A stretch of 64,000 nt of DNA from Alistipes putredinis DSM 17216 (GTDB lineage Bacteria > Bacteroidota > Bacteroidia > Bacteroidales > Rikenellaceae): the NCBI RefSeq assembly GCF_000154465.1, contig NZ_DS499577.1, positions 556,013 to 620,012 on the forward strand, read 5' to 3'. The translations under genes were made by a program, and so were the position numbers. The notes under the pieces are model-generated. The model was not told where the DNA came from. It did no database searches and saw nothing but the letters and a program-made list of their open reading frames with translations. This document shows, in pieces, positions 51,377 to 60,323 of this stretch; position 1 is the first letter of the stretch; every line of letters begins with the position of its first letter.

Positions 51377-52402
51377 ATGAACGATAAAATCAACGAGCTG
51401 CTCGAACGGGTGGAGGCATTCAAACCCAAAGCTGCGGCCGAGATCGAGGATTTCCGAATCCGGATGCTGGGGAAAAAAGGCGAGCTGACGGCCCTTATGG
51501 AGGAGTTCAAGAGCGTGGCGCCTGAGCTGAAACGGGAGTTCGGCCAGAAGCTCAACAACCTTAAGAACCGGACGCAGGAGCGGATCAACGCCCTGCGGGG
51601 GCAACTTGCGGACGCCGCCGGGGACTCCTCGCAGCGGATTCCCGACATGAGCCGTCCCGGTTCTGCGGAGGAGCTGGGTTCGCGTCATCCCATTTCGCTG
51701 GTGACCAACCAGATCGTCGAGGTATTCTCGCGGCTGGGCTATACGGTGGCCGAGGGTCCCGAGATCGAGGACGACTGGCATGTCTTCTCGGCGCTCAACT
51801 TTCCGCCCGAGCATCCGGCCCGCGACATGCAGGATACGTTCTTTATCGCCAAGAACCCCGACGTGCTACTGCGGACCCACACCTCGTCGATTCAGGTGCG
51901 GACGATGGAGCGGCAGAAGCCGCCGATCCGGGTGATCTGCCCGGGCCGCGTTTTCCGCAACGAAGCGATTTCTTACCGCGCACACTGCATCTTCCACCAG
52001 ATCGAGGGACTCTATATCGACGAGGGCGTGTCGTTCGCCGATCTGAAACAGTCGATCCTCTACTTCGCCAAGGAGGTTTTCGGCGAGAACGCCACGATCC
52101 GCATGCGCCCTTCGTACTTTCCCTTCACCGAACCGTCGGCCGAGGTCGATGTGTCGTGCAACCTCTGCGGCGGCAAGGGCTGCAACGTCTGCAAGGGCAC
52201 GGGTTGGCTGGAGATCATGGGCTGCGGCATGGTCGATCCCAATGTGCTTGAGGCCAATGGAATCGATTCGAAGAAATATTCCGGGTTCGCGTTCGGCATG
52301 GGGGTCGAGCGTATCGCCATGCTCAAATACGGCGTGAAGGACCTGCGGCTCTATTTCGAGAACGACGTGCGGTTCCTGCATCAGTTCGATACGGTGCTTT
52401 AG
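51377..52402 (+). CDS. pheS: Phenylalanyl-tRNA synthetase alpha subunit
   Basis: The 341-residue subunit has an N-terminal coiled coil (about 1-90) and a class II core: HPISLVTNQIVEVFSRLGYT, motif 2 PGRVFRNEAISYRAHCIFHQ (start at PGRVFRNE) and motif 3 GFAFGMGVERIAMLKYG. A four-cysteine knuckle CNLCGGKGCNVCKGTGW precedes motif 3, as in many bacterial PheS. pheT is not adjacent, which is normal for Bacteroidales. Length is normal. Confidence 0.97.
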   Translation: MNDKINELLERVEAFKPKAAAEIEDFRIRMLGKKGELTALMEEFKSVAPELKREFGQKLNNLKNRTQERINALRGQLADAAGDSSQRIPDMSRPGSAEELGSRHPISLVTNQIVEVFSRLGYTVAEGPEIEDDWHVFSALNFPPEHPARDMQDTFFIAKNPDVLLRTHTSSIQVRTMERQKPPIRVICPGRVFRNEAISYRAHCIFHQIEGLYIDEGVSFADLKQSILYFAKEVFGENATIRMRPSYFPFTEPSAEVDVSCNLCGGKGCNVCKGTGWLEIMGCGMVDPNVLEANGIDSKKYSGFAFGMGVERIAMLKYGVKDLRLYFENDVRFLHQFDTVL

Positions 52403-52600
52403 GCGCTGCGGTACGCTCCCCGGGTCGGGGAGCGGCAATCGCCCGCCGGATGCCGGGATGTTCCGGGGATGAAGTGCCGTATCGTTCGCGGGAATACGAA
52501 AAGCGGTTGTCCGACGTTTTCCCGACAGACGAAGGGAGGGGTTGCGTCTGTCCATTGCACTCTTCCGGCGAAGAACGAAGATACAAACTCAACGATTTCA

Positions 52601-54364
52601 ATGAAGCGGATGCTTGCGATTCTGGTGCTCTGCACGGCTTTCTCCACGGGGTTCGTCCCGCAGGGAGAGGCGTTGCCCGCACCTGCGGCGGAGGCCTCGT
52701 GGCCCGACTCGCTGCGACCGACCGAATACTATACCGAAGGTGTGAAAAAACTCCTGATCGGAGAGGACACCCTGGCGGCTCGGGCACTGTTCCTGCAGGC
52801 CCTGGAGCTCGATTCCGCGTATGCTCCGGCCTGGTTCCGCCTCTCTTCGGTGACTCCCGACGGCGATCCGCAGGGTACGGCGTGGGCACGGCGTGCTTAC
52901 CGGCTGGACTCGCTCAACAAGTGGTACGGGCAGCTTTACGGGCAAAAGCTGCTTGCCGAGGGAGAACTCGACAAGGCGCGTCCGCTGTTCGTGCGGCTTT
53001 CGGCGCTCGACCCGACCAATCCCGACAACATTCGTATTCTGGCGATCCTGTACCAGCAGGCCGGGATGCCCTATTCGGCGATCGATATGCTCGATTCGGC
53101 CGAGATGCGTTTCGGTAAAATGCCTTTGTTGGGGGCGATGAAACGCCAGTTGCTGATTCGCACGGGGCAGTTGGACCGTGCGCTGGCCGAAGCCAGGGAG
53201 ATGGCCGAGGCGATTCCTTACGAAGCGGAGAACCACGTGATTCTGGCCGACCTGTACGGTGCTGCCAAACAGGATTCGTTGGCCATAGCCGAGTATAACC
53301 GGGCGTTGGAGATCGACTCCATGAATGTCCCGGCGCTGGCTTCGCTCGCCGAATTCTACAACAAGCGCAACGATTCGCATGCTTATCTGGCCGTGTCGAA
53401 AAGGCTTTTCGAAATTGACGAACTCCCCTTGTCGGAAAAGGTCCGCATTTTCCGGCAGCTGACGCTCGACGTCCGTTTTTACCGGGACAACTTCTTTCAG
53501 CTCAACGACCTGATCTCGACGCTTGCGATCCGCTATCCCGACGATAAGGATGTCGTCGAACTGTATGCGCAGCATCTGATCAATGCCGGAGAGCTGGAGC
53601 AGGCGCTGACCCTCTACAAGCTGCATCTGGCTGACCAGCCTCCCCAGTTGGACTATTACCGTGCGGTGATCGACATCGAAACTTACCGCAAGCGGCTCGA
53701 TTCGGTTTATCTGTATATCGACCGGGCGCTCGAGGTTTTCCCCGGAAATACCGAGCTGTATGCCCGCAAGGGACACGCCCAGGGGTATGCCGGAAAGTTG
53801 TCGCAATCGATCGGCAGCTATAAGAAAGCCCTCAAATACGCCGATACGGACTCCCTGCGCGGAGTCGTGTGGGGATATATCGGCGACGCCTATCATCAGC
53901 TGGAAGAGGCCGGACGGAAGGATTCGGAACGGGACAAATACCGCCGCCGGTGTTTCGAGGCTTACGACCGTTCGCTGCATTATTACTACGATAACCCGAT
54001 GGTGCTCAATAACTACGCCTATTTTATCAGTGAATCGTCCCGGGATCCCCGCCGGCTCGACCGGGCCTTTGCCATGGCAGCCCGTGCGGTGGAGCTGGAC
54101 GGCAACAACGCCACGCTGCTGGATACCTATGCCTGGGTGCTGTTCCGTCTGGGACGGCTGCAGGAGGCTCGTCGAACGATGCAGCAGGCGATCTCTTTCG
54201 ACCGCAGCGAGAATCCGGAACTCTACCTGCATTACGGGGACATCCTGGCGGCTCTCGGGGAGAAGTTCATGGCCGAAACCTACTGGCGCAAGGCGCTGGA
54301 GAAGGGATATGATGATCCCCAGGCGATCGAAGAGCGTATCCGGCAACTCAAATCCAAGCCCTGA
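52601..54364 (+). CDS. Tetratricopeptide-repeat protein, exported
   Basis: The 587-residue protein starts with a signal peptide (MKRMLAILVLCTAFSTGF). TPR-like helical pairs follow nearly throughout, for example LFLQALELDSAYAPAWFRL, AIAEYNRALEIDSMNVPALA, YIDRALEVFPGNTELYARKG and LDTYAWVLFRLGRLQEARR. Such periplasmic proteins scaffold envelope complexes. I chose ATG 52601, as 44 residues upstream do not look like protein. It lies 2 bp before an EnvC-like gene, so a shared role in cell-wall remodelling or outer-membrane assembly is likely. Confidence 0.88.
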   Translation: MKRMLAILVLCTAFSTGFVPQGEALPAPAAEASWPDSLRPTEYYTEGVKKLLIGEDTLAARALFLQALELDSAYAPAWFRLSSVTPDGDPQGTAWARRAYRLDSLNKWYGQLYGQKLLAEGELDKARPLFVRLSALDPTNPDNIRILAILYQQAGMPYSAIDMLDSAEMRFGKMPLLGAMKRQLLIRTGQLDRALAEAREMAEAIPYEAENHVILADLYGAAKQDSLAIAEYNRALEIDSMNVPALASLAEFYNKRNDSHAYLAVSKRLFEIDELPLSEKVRIFRQLTLDVRFYRDNFFQLNDLISTLAIRYPDDKDVVELYAQHLINAGELEQALTLYKLHLADQPPQLDYYRAVIDIETYRKRLDSVYLYIDRALEVFPGNTELYARKGHAQGYAGKLSQSIGSYKKALKYADTDSLRGVVWGYIGDAYHQLEEAGRKDSERDKYRRRCFEAYDRSLHYYYDNPMVLNNYAYFISESSRDPRRLDRAFAMAARAVELDGNNATLLDTYAWVLFRLGRLQEARRTMQQAISFDRSENPELYLHYGDILAALGEKFMAETYWRKALEKGYDDPQAIEERIRQLKSKP

Positions 54365-54366
54365 CT

Positions 54367-55560
54367 ATGCGACAAGCCTTGAACCATTCGTATCGTTTCC
54401 TGCGGCGGGCGAAGTCGGTCCGCACGCTGTGCATCCGTTTGCCGAAGGTCGTTTTGTTTCTGTTCCTTCTGCTCGGTGTGGGGTCGCTTGCGGCCCAGAA
54501 TACCGACCAGCAGATCGCGGCGCAGAAACGGTTGATCGCCGACCTCGAAAAGCAGATCGCCCGGGAGGAGCAGGAGATTTCGAAGCTCAAGAAGGGACGT
54601 GCTTCGGCCGAGGAGACGGTGCGCCGTTTGGCCCGTCAGATCGATTCGCGCAACCAGCTGCTCGACGTGACGGAGCGGGATGCCCGCAAGCTCGAGGTCG
54701 AGGTAGCTCGTACGGACAGCGTGGCCCGGGGGCTGTCGGCATCGCTCGACGCCCATAAACGGCGCTATGCCGAGATGGTGCGCGAGGCATACCGCAACTA
54801 CAAACACAACAATTATCTGACCTACCTCTTCTCTTCGAGCGACTTCAATCAGGTGGCCCGCCGCATCACCAACCTGCGGGAGGTGGCGGCCATGCGGGAA
54901 CGGCAGATGGAGCAGATCGTGACGCTTTCGGAGCAGGTGTCCGTCGAGCGGACCCGGCTGACCGGGCAGCAGCGGGCGCTGGATTCGGTGAAGCGCAGCC
55001 TGACCACGCAGCGGACCCGCCTGCAGAAAGATTCGCAGGCGGCGCGTGCCAACATCAAGCAGCTCTCCAAGAAGGAAAAAGCGGCCCTGCAACAGAAAAT
55101 CGCCCGCGAGCAGCGGCTCGACGTGGCGATCGACGAGTTGCGCAAGCTGACCCGGGGCAACAAGGAGGGCAACACCTTTACGGCGAAGACTTCGAATCTG
55201 CGGCTGCCGGTGGTCGGCGGCGGGGTGAAGCGCTACAAGGGCAATATGGCCGAGATCGCGGGGCCGAAGGGGGCGCAGGTGATTTCGATCTACGAAGGCA
55301 AGGTCGTCGAGGTGAAGCGCAACCGGATCACCAATAAATACGACGTCTATATAGCCCACGGCGAATACATCTCTTCGTATGCCAACCTCAATTCCGTGAC
55401 GGTGGGCAAGGACGACAAGGTGGCCCGCAACCAGCAGATCGGAACGATCGGGTCGGGGGTCGATGTGATGACCATGCAGCCCGAGTACAAGATGGTGTTC
55501 GGTATTTACGGACCGTCGCCCAAAGTACAGATGCGTGCTTCGGATTGCTTCAAAAAATAA
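54367..55560 (+). CDS. EnvC-like murein hydrolase activator with LytM (M23) domain
   Basis: The 397-residue protein has a signal peptide or anchor at about 27-48 (VVLFLFLLLGVGSLAAQ). A long coiled coil follows (about 50-260, e.g. KRLIADLEKQIAREEQEIS), then a C-terminal LytM domain (RLPVVGGGVKRYKG ... VYIAHGEYISSYANL). The zinc-binding histidines of active M23 enzymes are missing: the H-x3-D motif is absent, and Y-x-H-L is Y-A-N-L. It is thus probably an activator of an amidase, like EnvC. The TPR gene ends 2 bp before it and ybeY starts 6 bp after it. Confidence 0.88.
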   Translation: MRQALNHSYRFLRRAKSVRTLCIRLPKVVLFLFLLLGVGSLAAQNTDQQIAAQKRLIADLEKQIAREEQEISKLKKGRASAEETVRRLARQIDSRNQLLDVTERDARKLEVEVARTDSVARGLSASLDAHKRRYAEMVREAYRNYKHNNYLTYLFSSSDFNQVARRITNLREVAAMRERQMEQIVTLSEQVSVERTRLTGQQRALDSVKRSLTTQRTRLQKDSQAARANIKQLSKKEKAALQQKIAREQRLDVAIDELRKLTRGNKEGNTFTAKTSNLRLPVVGGGVKRYKGNMAEIAGPKGAQVISIYEGKVVEVKRNRITNKYDVYIAHGEYISSYANLNSVTVGKDDKVARNQQIGTIGSGVDVMTMQPEYKMVFGIYGPSPKVQMRASDCFKK

Positions 55561-55566
55561 CCGTCT

Positions 55567-56013
55567 ATGGCCGTACGCTATTATACCGATGACTGTACCT
55601 ATCGCCTGCCGCAGAAACGGCTCACGGCCGCGTGGCTGGACCGCGTAGCCCGGGAAGAGGGGTATGAACTGGGGGATGTGACCTATATTTTTTGCTCGGC
55701 GGCCCGCCTGCTGGATATGAACCGGCAGTTCCTCGGGCACGACTACTATACCGACGTCATCACGTTCGATTACAGCGACCGCAAGGGCGCCCGGATCGTG
55801 TCGGGCGATATTTTCATCGATGTGGAAACCGTTGCGGACAATGCACGCGAATACGGCGCCGCGAAGCTGACCGAAATGCGCCGCGTGGTGGTGCACGGTT
55901 TGCTCCATCTGTGCGGACAGAAGGATAAGACACCCCGTGCGAACGCTCAAATGCACCGTAAGGAGGATCACTACCTCCGACAGTGGGATGAGCTGTCCAA
56001 AGGGCTGAAATAG
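55567..56013 (+). CDS. ybeY: Endoribonuclease YbeY (rRNA maturation)
   Basis: The 148-residue protein has the zinc motif of YbeY in its Bacteroidetes form: HGLLHLCGQKDKTPRANAQM followed by HRKED, with DVITFDYSDRKGARIVSGDI upstream. It acts on 16S rRNA 3' ends and in ribosome quality control. The last codons overlap the first of the tandem repeats that fill the gap downstream. It ends a TPR-envC-ybeY operon. Confidence 0.93.
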   Translation: MAVRYYTDDCTYRLPQKRLTAAWLDRVAREEGYELGDVTYIFCSAARLLDMNRQFLGHDYYTDVITFDYSDRKGARIVSGDIFIDVETVADNAREYGAAKLTEMRRVVVHGLLHLCGQKDKTPRANAQMHRKEDHYLRQWDELSKGLK

Positions 56014-56340
56014 GGCTTTGCGAGGGAATCCGGTCGCGGAGTTGCGGGTCCCTTTCCCGGTAGGGTTATTTTTAATGCCTGAAATATCCCGTAAAATCGT
56101 TCGAATATACCATAAGGGTCGATTCTTCCCGACGGCGGAATGGGCGGTTCAAGGTGCTGAAAAGACGGTTTGCAGAGGGATCCGGCCGCAGGGTTGCGAA
56201 CTCTTTCACGAAAGGATGTATTTTTAACGCCTGAAATGCTCCTTAAAATCGTTCGAATATACCATAACGGTCGGTTCTGTTCCCGACGGCGGAATGGACC
56301 GTTAAAGACGCTGAAACGGCGGTTTATGGGCGGATTCGTC
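56004..56340. repeat. Imperfect tandem repeats of about 153 bp downstream of ybeY
   Basis: Unit 1 (56004-56155) and unit 2 (56156-56309) begin with GCTGAAA. They share TTTGC-GAGGGA-TCCGG-type starts, AAAATCGTTCGAATATACCA, and a CCCGACGGCGGAATGG block near the end. A third copy begins at 56310 and decays. Unit 1 begins inside the last codons of ybeY. No coding potential is apparent in either strand. Confidence 0.75.
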
Positions 56341-57109
56341 TTTTGTTTGGAACCGGTTCCCGAAAAAAGATGGATTTTCCCCGGCAATCGTATATTTCAA
56401 TGTCCGTCATTCGACGGTCGTTCGTTCGCGGCCGGAGTCCGTGTCTGTAATGCCGACTCTCTCTTAAATCCTTTCTTCGGAGGGAGATTCGGGTCGCTGC
56501 GCCTCCAAAAAGGACGTTATGATCGCGTTTTCCTTCGTTGGGACTGAAGCGGACGAATTCGCTTGCGGGAAGTGCCGGCTGCGGTGGCTGCGGCAGCAGT
56601 TGTGGGGGCTGTCGATCGGGTCCGCTGCGCGGCGAATCGGTAGCCGGGAAAGGTGGACTGCGAAGATTCGGCTTTCGGAGGAGGCGTTTCCGCCGTGCGG
56701 GGACGGATCCGGCCGTTGGTTGTGTCCGCAACCCTTTAATCGTTTGTATTTTTCCGGAATGGGCGGCATGGATTGTCGGCTCTTTGCCGGAGAGAAGTTT
56801 ATTTTTGCGGGAAAATGCCGGCAAGGTTCGGTGCGGGTCGCCGGAGTGTGCCGGAAGCGGGGAGAATCCGTTTTTGGCGGGACAGCCCGTGCTTGCCGAT
56901 CTTTTCGGCGCTGCGGCGACGTTTTGCCGCGAGGTTGCCGTTTTCGATCCGACTTTCGCCGTCGGACGGCGGATAGCTGGGCGAAAGTTGCCGTTGCGTG
57001 CGGTTTCGGTTTTTTCGGATAAGCGACTTTGTTCGTATCTTTGCCGTGCGGCGGTCGGTCGTCGGATTGACGGGCGGCGGTGTTTTCCGCAATTCATGGA
57101 AAAGGAGAT
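56341..57109. other. Intergenic region without recognisable gene, upstream of mnmG
   Basis: About 770 bp lie between the tandem repeats and mnmG. Open frames on both strands (for example 56538-57209 plus and 56324-57097 minus) are rich in Arg, Gly, Cys and Ser and do not look like protein. The G-rich + strand matches leading-strand skew only. A decayed gene or an RNA gene is possible but cannot be supported. Confidence 0.5.
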
Positions 57110-59002
57110 ATGGTTTTACATTACGATATCATCGTGGTCGGCGGCGGTCATGCCGGCTGCGAGGCGGCTTCGGCGGCAGCGCGGCTCGGCTCCCGCACGC
57201 TGCTCGTGACGATGGACATGACCAAGTTGGCCGATATGTCTTGTAATCCGGCCGTAGGCGGTGTTGCTAAAGGGCAGATAGTCAGAGAGATAGATGCTTT
57301 AGGGGGGCAGATGGGGCGGATTACCGACCTTACGGCTGTCCAGTTCCGCATGCTCAACCGCTCGAAAGGGGCGGCGATGTGGAGTCCCCGGGCCCAGTGC
57401 GATAAGTCGCGTTTCTCGGCCGAATGGCGGCGTACGCTGGAGAATACCCCCAACCTCTATCTTTGGCAGGACACTGCGGTCGAACTGCTCTTCGGGCAGC
57501 GGCCTGCGGAGGAGGGTCGGCCGCAAGTGCGCGGGATTCGGACACAGATGGGGGTGGAGTTCTCGGCCGACTGTGTGATCCTGACTGCCGGGACGTTTCT
57601 GGCGGGGGTGATGTATTGCGGTCGTTCACACGCCGAGGGCGGCCGTGCGGGGGATTCGGCTTCGCACGGAGTGACCGAATCGCTCGTGGCGATGGGTTTC
57701 GAAGCCGGCCGGATGAAGACCGGGACCCCTGCACGACTCGATGCGCGGACGATCAATTTCGAAATTCTGGAACCGCAATACGGGGATGAAAATCCCTCGA
57801 AATTTTCCTTTTCCGCCGATACGCATCCGGTGCAGAATCAGCTTCCGTGCTTTTTGGTCTATACTTCGAAGAAGGTGCATGACATTCTGCGGAAGGGTTT
57901 CGGCGATTCGCCGCTTTTCAACGGTACGATCCGGGGGATCGGTCCCCGTTATTGCCCGAGTATCGAGGACAAGCTCAACACATTCGCCGATAAGGACCAG
58001 CACCAGCTTTTTCTCGAGCCGGAGGGTCGTTCGACCAACGAATATTATCTGAACGGGTTCTCCTCGTCGTTGCCCTGGGACATTCAGTGGGAGGCATTGC
58101 ACGCCATCGAGGGGTTCGAAGATCTGCATATTTTCCGTCCGGGTTATGCGATCGAGTACGACTATTTCCTGCCGACGCAACTGCACCATTCGCTCGAAAC
58201 CAAGCTGGTGGACGGACTCTATTTCGCCGGCCAGATCAACGGGACGACCGGCTATGAAGAGGCCGGGGCGCAGGGGGTGATGGCCGGTATCAATGCGCAT
58301 CGCCGCAGGATGGGGGAGGAACCGCTGGTATTGGCACGCGACGAAGCCTACATCGGGGTATTGATCGACGACCTGGTGACCAAAGGGGTGGATGAGCCTT
58401 ATCGTATGTTCACTTCGCGTGCCGAGTATCGGATTCTCTTGCGGCAGGATAATGCCGACATTCGATTGACTCCGATCGGATATAAAATCGGGCTGATTTC
58501 GCAAAAAAGGTACGATAGTTTCTGCAAAAAAAATCGACTCGTAGAATCGCTCGTAGCATTCGCTCGCGGACTGAGTGTCAAACCGGACGAAATTAACGAC
58601 TGTTTGAAATCGCTCGGTTGCGACGCGATTTCGCAAGGTCGGAAACTGCACGACTTGTTGATGCGTAACAATGTGACCTTCGATCTGCTCTCGGGTGTTT
58701 TACCGAAGCTCGGCGATTTTCTGCGCGAGCAGGAGATGGATGCCGAGGTCGTCGAGGAAGCCGAGATCCAAATCAAGTACAAGGGGTATATCGAACGGGA
58801 GAAATTCATTGCCGACAAATTGCATCGCCTGGAGAATATCCGTATCCCGGCCGATTTCGATTTCCATTCGATGAATGCCCTGACGATCGAAGCCCGGCAG
58901 AAACTCACCCGAATCCGACCTGCGACGATAGGGCAGGCTTCCCGTATTCCCGGAGTTTCTCCGGCGGATGTGAATGTGTTGCTGGTGAAATTCGGTCGGT
59001 AA
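57110..59002 (+). CDS. mnmG: tRNA uridine 5-carboxymethylaminomethyl modification enzyme MnmG (GidA)
   Basis: The 630-residue FAD enzyme modifies wobble U34 with MnmE. It has the dinucleotide motif YDIIVVGGGHAGCEAA, MSCNPAVGGVAKGQIVREID, the GidA signature around GTFLAGVMYCG, GQINGTTGYEEAGAQG and a C-terminal helical domain ending in GVSPADVNVLLVKFGR. I chose ATG 57110, placed 2 bp after AAGGAG. The frame extends back to 57080 without family residues. The gene is commonly found near the replication origin and parAB, as appears to be the case here. Confidence 0.97.
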   Translation: MVLHYDIIVVGGGHAGCEAASAAARLGSRTLLVTMDMTKLADMSCNPAVGGVAKGQIVREIDALGGQMGRITDLTAVQFRMLNRSKGAAMWSPRAQCDKSRFSAEWRRTLENTPNLYLWQDTAVELLFGQRPAEEGRPQVRGIRTQMGVEFSADCVILTAGTFLAGVMYCGRSHAEGGRAGDSASHGVTESLVAMGFEAGRMKTGTPARLDARTINFEILEPQYGDENPSKFSFSADTHPVQNQLPCFLVYTSKKVHDILRKGFGDSPLFNGTIRGIGPRYCPSIEDKLNTFADKDQHQLFLEPEGRSTNEYYLNGFSSSLPWDIQWEALHAIEGFEDLHIFRPGYAIEYDYFLPTQLHHSLETKLVDGLYFAGQINGTTGYEEAGAQGVMAGINAHRRRMGEEPLVLARDEAYIGVLIDDLVTKGVDEPYRMFTSRAEYRILLRQDNADIRLTPIGYKIGLISQKRYDSFCKKNRLVESLVAFARGLSVKPDEINDCLKSLGCDAISQGRKLHDLLMRNNVTFDLLSGVLPKLGDFLREQEMDAEVVEEAEIQIKYKGYIEREKFIADKLHRLENIRIPADFDFHSMNALTIEARQKLTRIRPATIGQASRIPGVSPADVNVLLVKFGR

Positions 59003-59203
59003 AGTATCGGGTAATGCAGTTTAACCGCTATGTTCCCAAATTTGACAATCGTTTTTGGATGTATTTGTCGTTTATCAATGCGGATTAAGATCGGTCGATA
59101 AATTGTGCGATTGTATTTTTCTATCTTTTATATCGGGAGTAGCTGCGGCTATTCCCGATTTTTTTACGGCTGTTTGTAAGTGGTGGCAAAGAAAATATGC
59201 AGT

Positions 59204-59243
59204 AAGAAAAAAGGATGTTCCACGTGGAACATCCTTTTTTCTT
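59204..59243. terminator. 40-bp palindrome: bidirectional terminator containing a parS-like core
   Basis: Two perfect 20-nt arms (AAGAAAAAAGGATGTTCCAC and its complement) lie between the convergent mnmG and ilvE genes, 18 bp past the ilvE stop, with TTTTTT in the 3' arm on either strand. It can act as a terminator for both genes. Its centre carries the parS-like site annotated separately. Confidence 0.75.
59216..59231. other. parS-like ParB-binding site (perfect palindrome)
   Basis: TGTTCCACGTGGAACA is a perfect 16-bp palindrome of the bacterial parS type (GTTCCACGTGGAAC core known from Proteobacteria; TGTTTCACGTGAAACA in Bacillus). ParB spreading from such sites organises origin segregation. 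It lies about 20 kb from the origin candidate. It also forms the centre of a terminator-like hairpin, so hairpin selection could explain the symmetry, though not the second copy. Confidence 0.65.
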
Positions 59244-59261
59244 GAGTTTTGCAGGCGTCGA

Positions 59262-60275
59262 TTACATGACGATCGTGCACCAGTTGTGTTTGTCTTCGGT
59301 GCGGCCGTACTGGATGTCCTGCAAAAGCGTATAGAGTTGCAGAGAAACCTTGCCTACTTCGTCGCCGTAGGTGTAGGTTTGCTTCGTGTCCATGTCGTAA
59401 ATGCTGCCGATCGGCGAGATGACAGCTGCCGTACCGCAAGCGCCGCACTCCTCGAAAGTCGGGAGTTCGTCCACCGGAATATGACGCTCCTCGACCTTCA
59501 GACCCAGGTCTTGAGCCAATTGACGGAGGCTCTTGTTAGTGATCGACGGAAGTACGGAGTTCGACTTCGGCGTGATATACGTGTTGTTCTTGATGCCGAA
59601 GAAGTTGGCTGCACCGCACTCTTCGATGTATTTGTGTTCGGTTGCGTCGAGGTACATGATGCTCGCATAGCCGAGCTCGTGTCCGTGCTCGCCCGACATA
59701 AGGCTGGCTGCATAGTTACCGCCCACCTTCACGTCGCCTGTTCCACGTGGAGCAGCACGGTCCTGTTCGCGGTCGATTGCGACCTTCATCGGCTTGATGC
59801 CGCCTTTGAAGTAAGCGCCTACGGGCGAGCCGTAAACCACCAGCAAAGCATCCTTGGAGGGTTTTACACCCAGTCCTGCCGTCGTTCCGAACATAACGGG
59901 ACGCAGGTAGAACGATGCGCCGGTGCCGTAGGGCGGGATGAAACGCTCGTTGCGCTTAACCACTTCTACGCAGGCTTTGACGATCATATCGATCGTCGGT
60001 ACGGGCAGGCAGAGGCGTTTTGCCGACGACTGCAAGCGTTTTGCATTCTCTTCGACGCGGAACAGACGTACTTTGCCGTCAGCGCCCCGGAAGGCTTTCA
60101 AGCCCTCGAAAAGAGCCGTGCCGTAGTGAAGGCAGGATGCCGACATGTGCATGTTGATGTACTCGTCGCTTGTAATTTCCATTTCGCTCCACTTGCCGTC
60201 CGTGCAAGTATAGCGGGCATTGAAATCGGTCTTCATGTAGTTGAAGCCGAGAGAGCCCCAATCGATGTTCTCCAT
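59262..60275 (-). CDS. ilvE: Branched-chain amino acid aminotransferase
   Basis: The 337-residue fold-type IV PLP enzyme has LHYGTALFEGLKAFRG, the phosphate-binding region, the catalytic-lysine segment GDVKVGGNYAASL, and YIEECGAANFFGIKNN and ECGACGTAAVISPIG at the C-terminal half. It transfers amino groups between Val, Leu or Ile and their keto acids. The gene contains a second parS-like 16-mer in its sequence. The promoter was not identified in the 48-bp gap to metG, so it may be read from metG. Confidence 0.95.
   Translation of the reverse strand: MENIDWGSLGFNYMKTDFNARYTCTDGKWSEMEITSDEYINMHMSASCLHYGTALFEGLKAFRGADGKVRLFRVEENAKRLQSSAKRLCLPVPTIDMIVKACVEVVKRNERFIPPYGTGASFYLRPVMFGTTAGLGVKPSKDALLVVYGSPVGAYFKGGIKPMKVAIDREQDRAAPRGTGDVKVGGNYAASLMSGEHGHELGYASIMYLDATEHKYIEECGAANFFGIKNNTYITPKSNSVLPSITNKSLRQLAQDLGLKVEERHIPVDELPTFEECGACGTAAVISPIGSIYDMDTKQTYTYGDEVGKVSLQLYTLLQDIQYGRTEDKHNWCTIVM
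59739..59754. other. Second parS-like site, inside ilvE
   Basis: TGTTCCACGTGGAGCA differs by one base from the palindrome at 59216-59231, 523 bp away, and lies within coding sequence with no hairpin function. Two near-identical 16-mers so close together argue for ParB binding rather than chance. Confidence 0.6.
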
Positions 60276-60323
60276 TGTTTTTTAATATTAAAGGTTGTAT
60301 CTTTTGTTCAAGAAATATCTTTA

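Noticed and set aside
59204..59243. Palindrome considered as terminator only
   Set aside because: The central 16-mer recurs with one change at 59739-59754 in coding DNA without any hairpin role, so a ParB-binding function is kept as the better explanation of the core.
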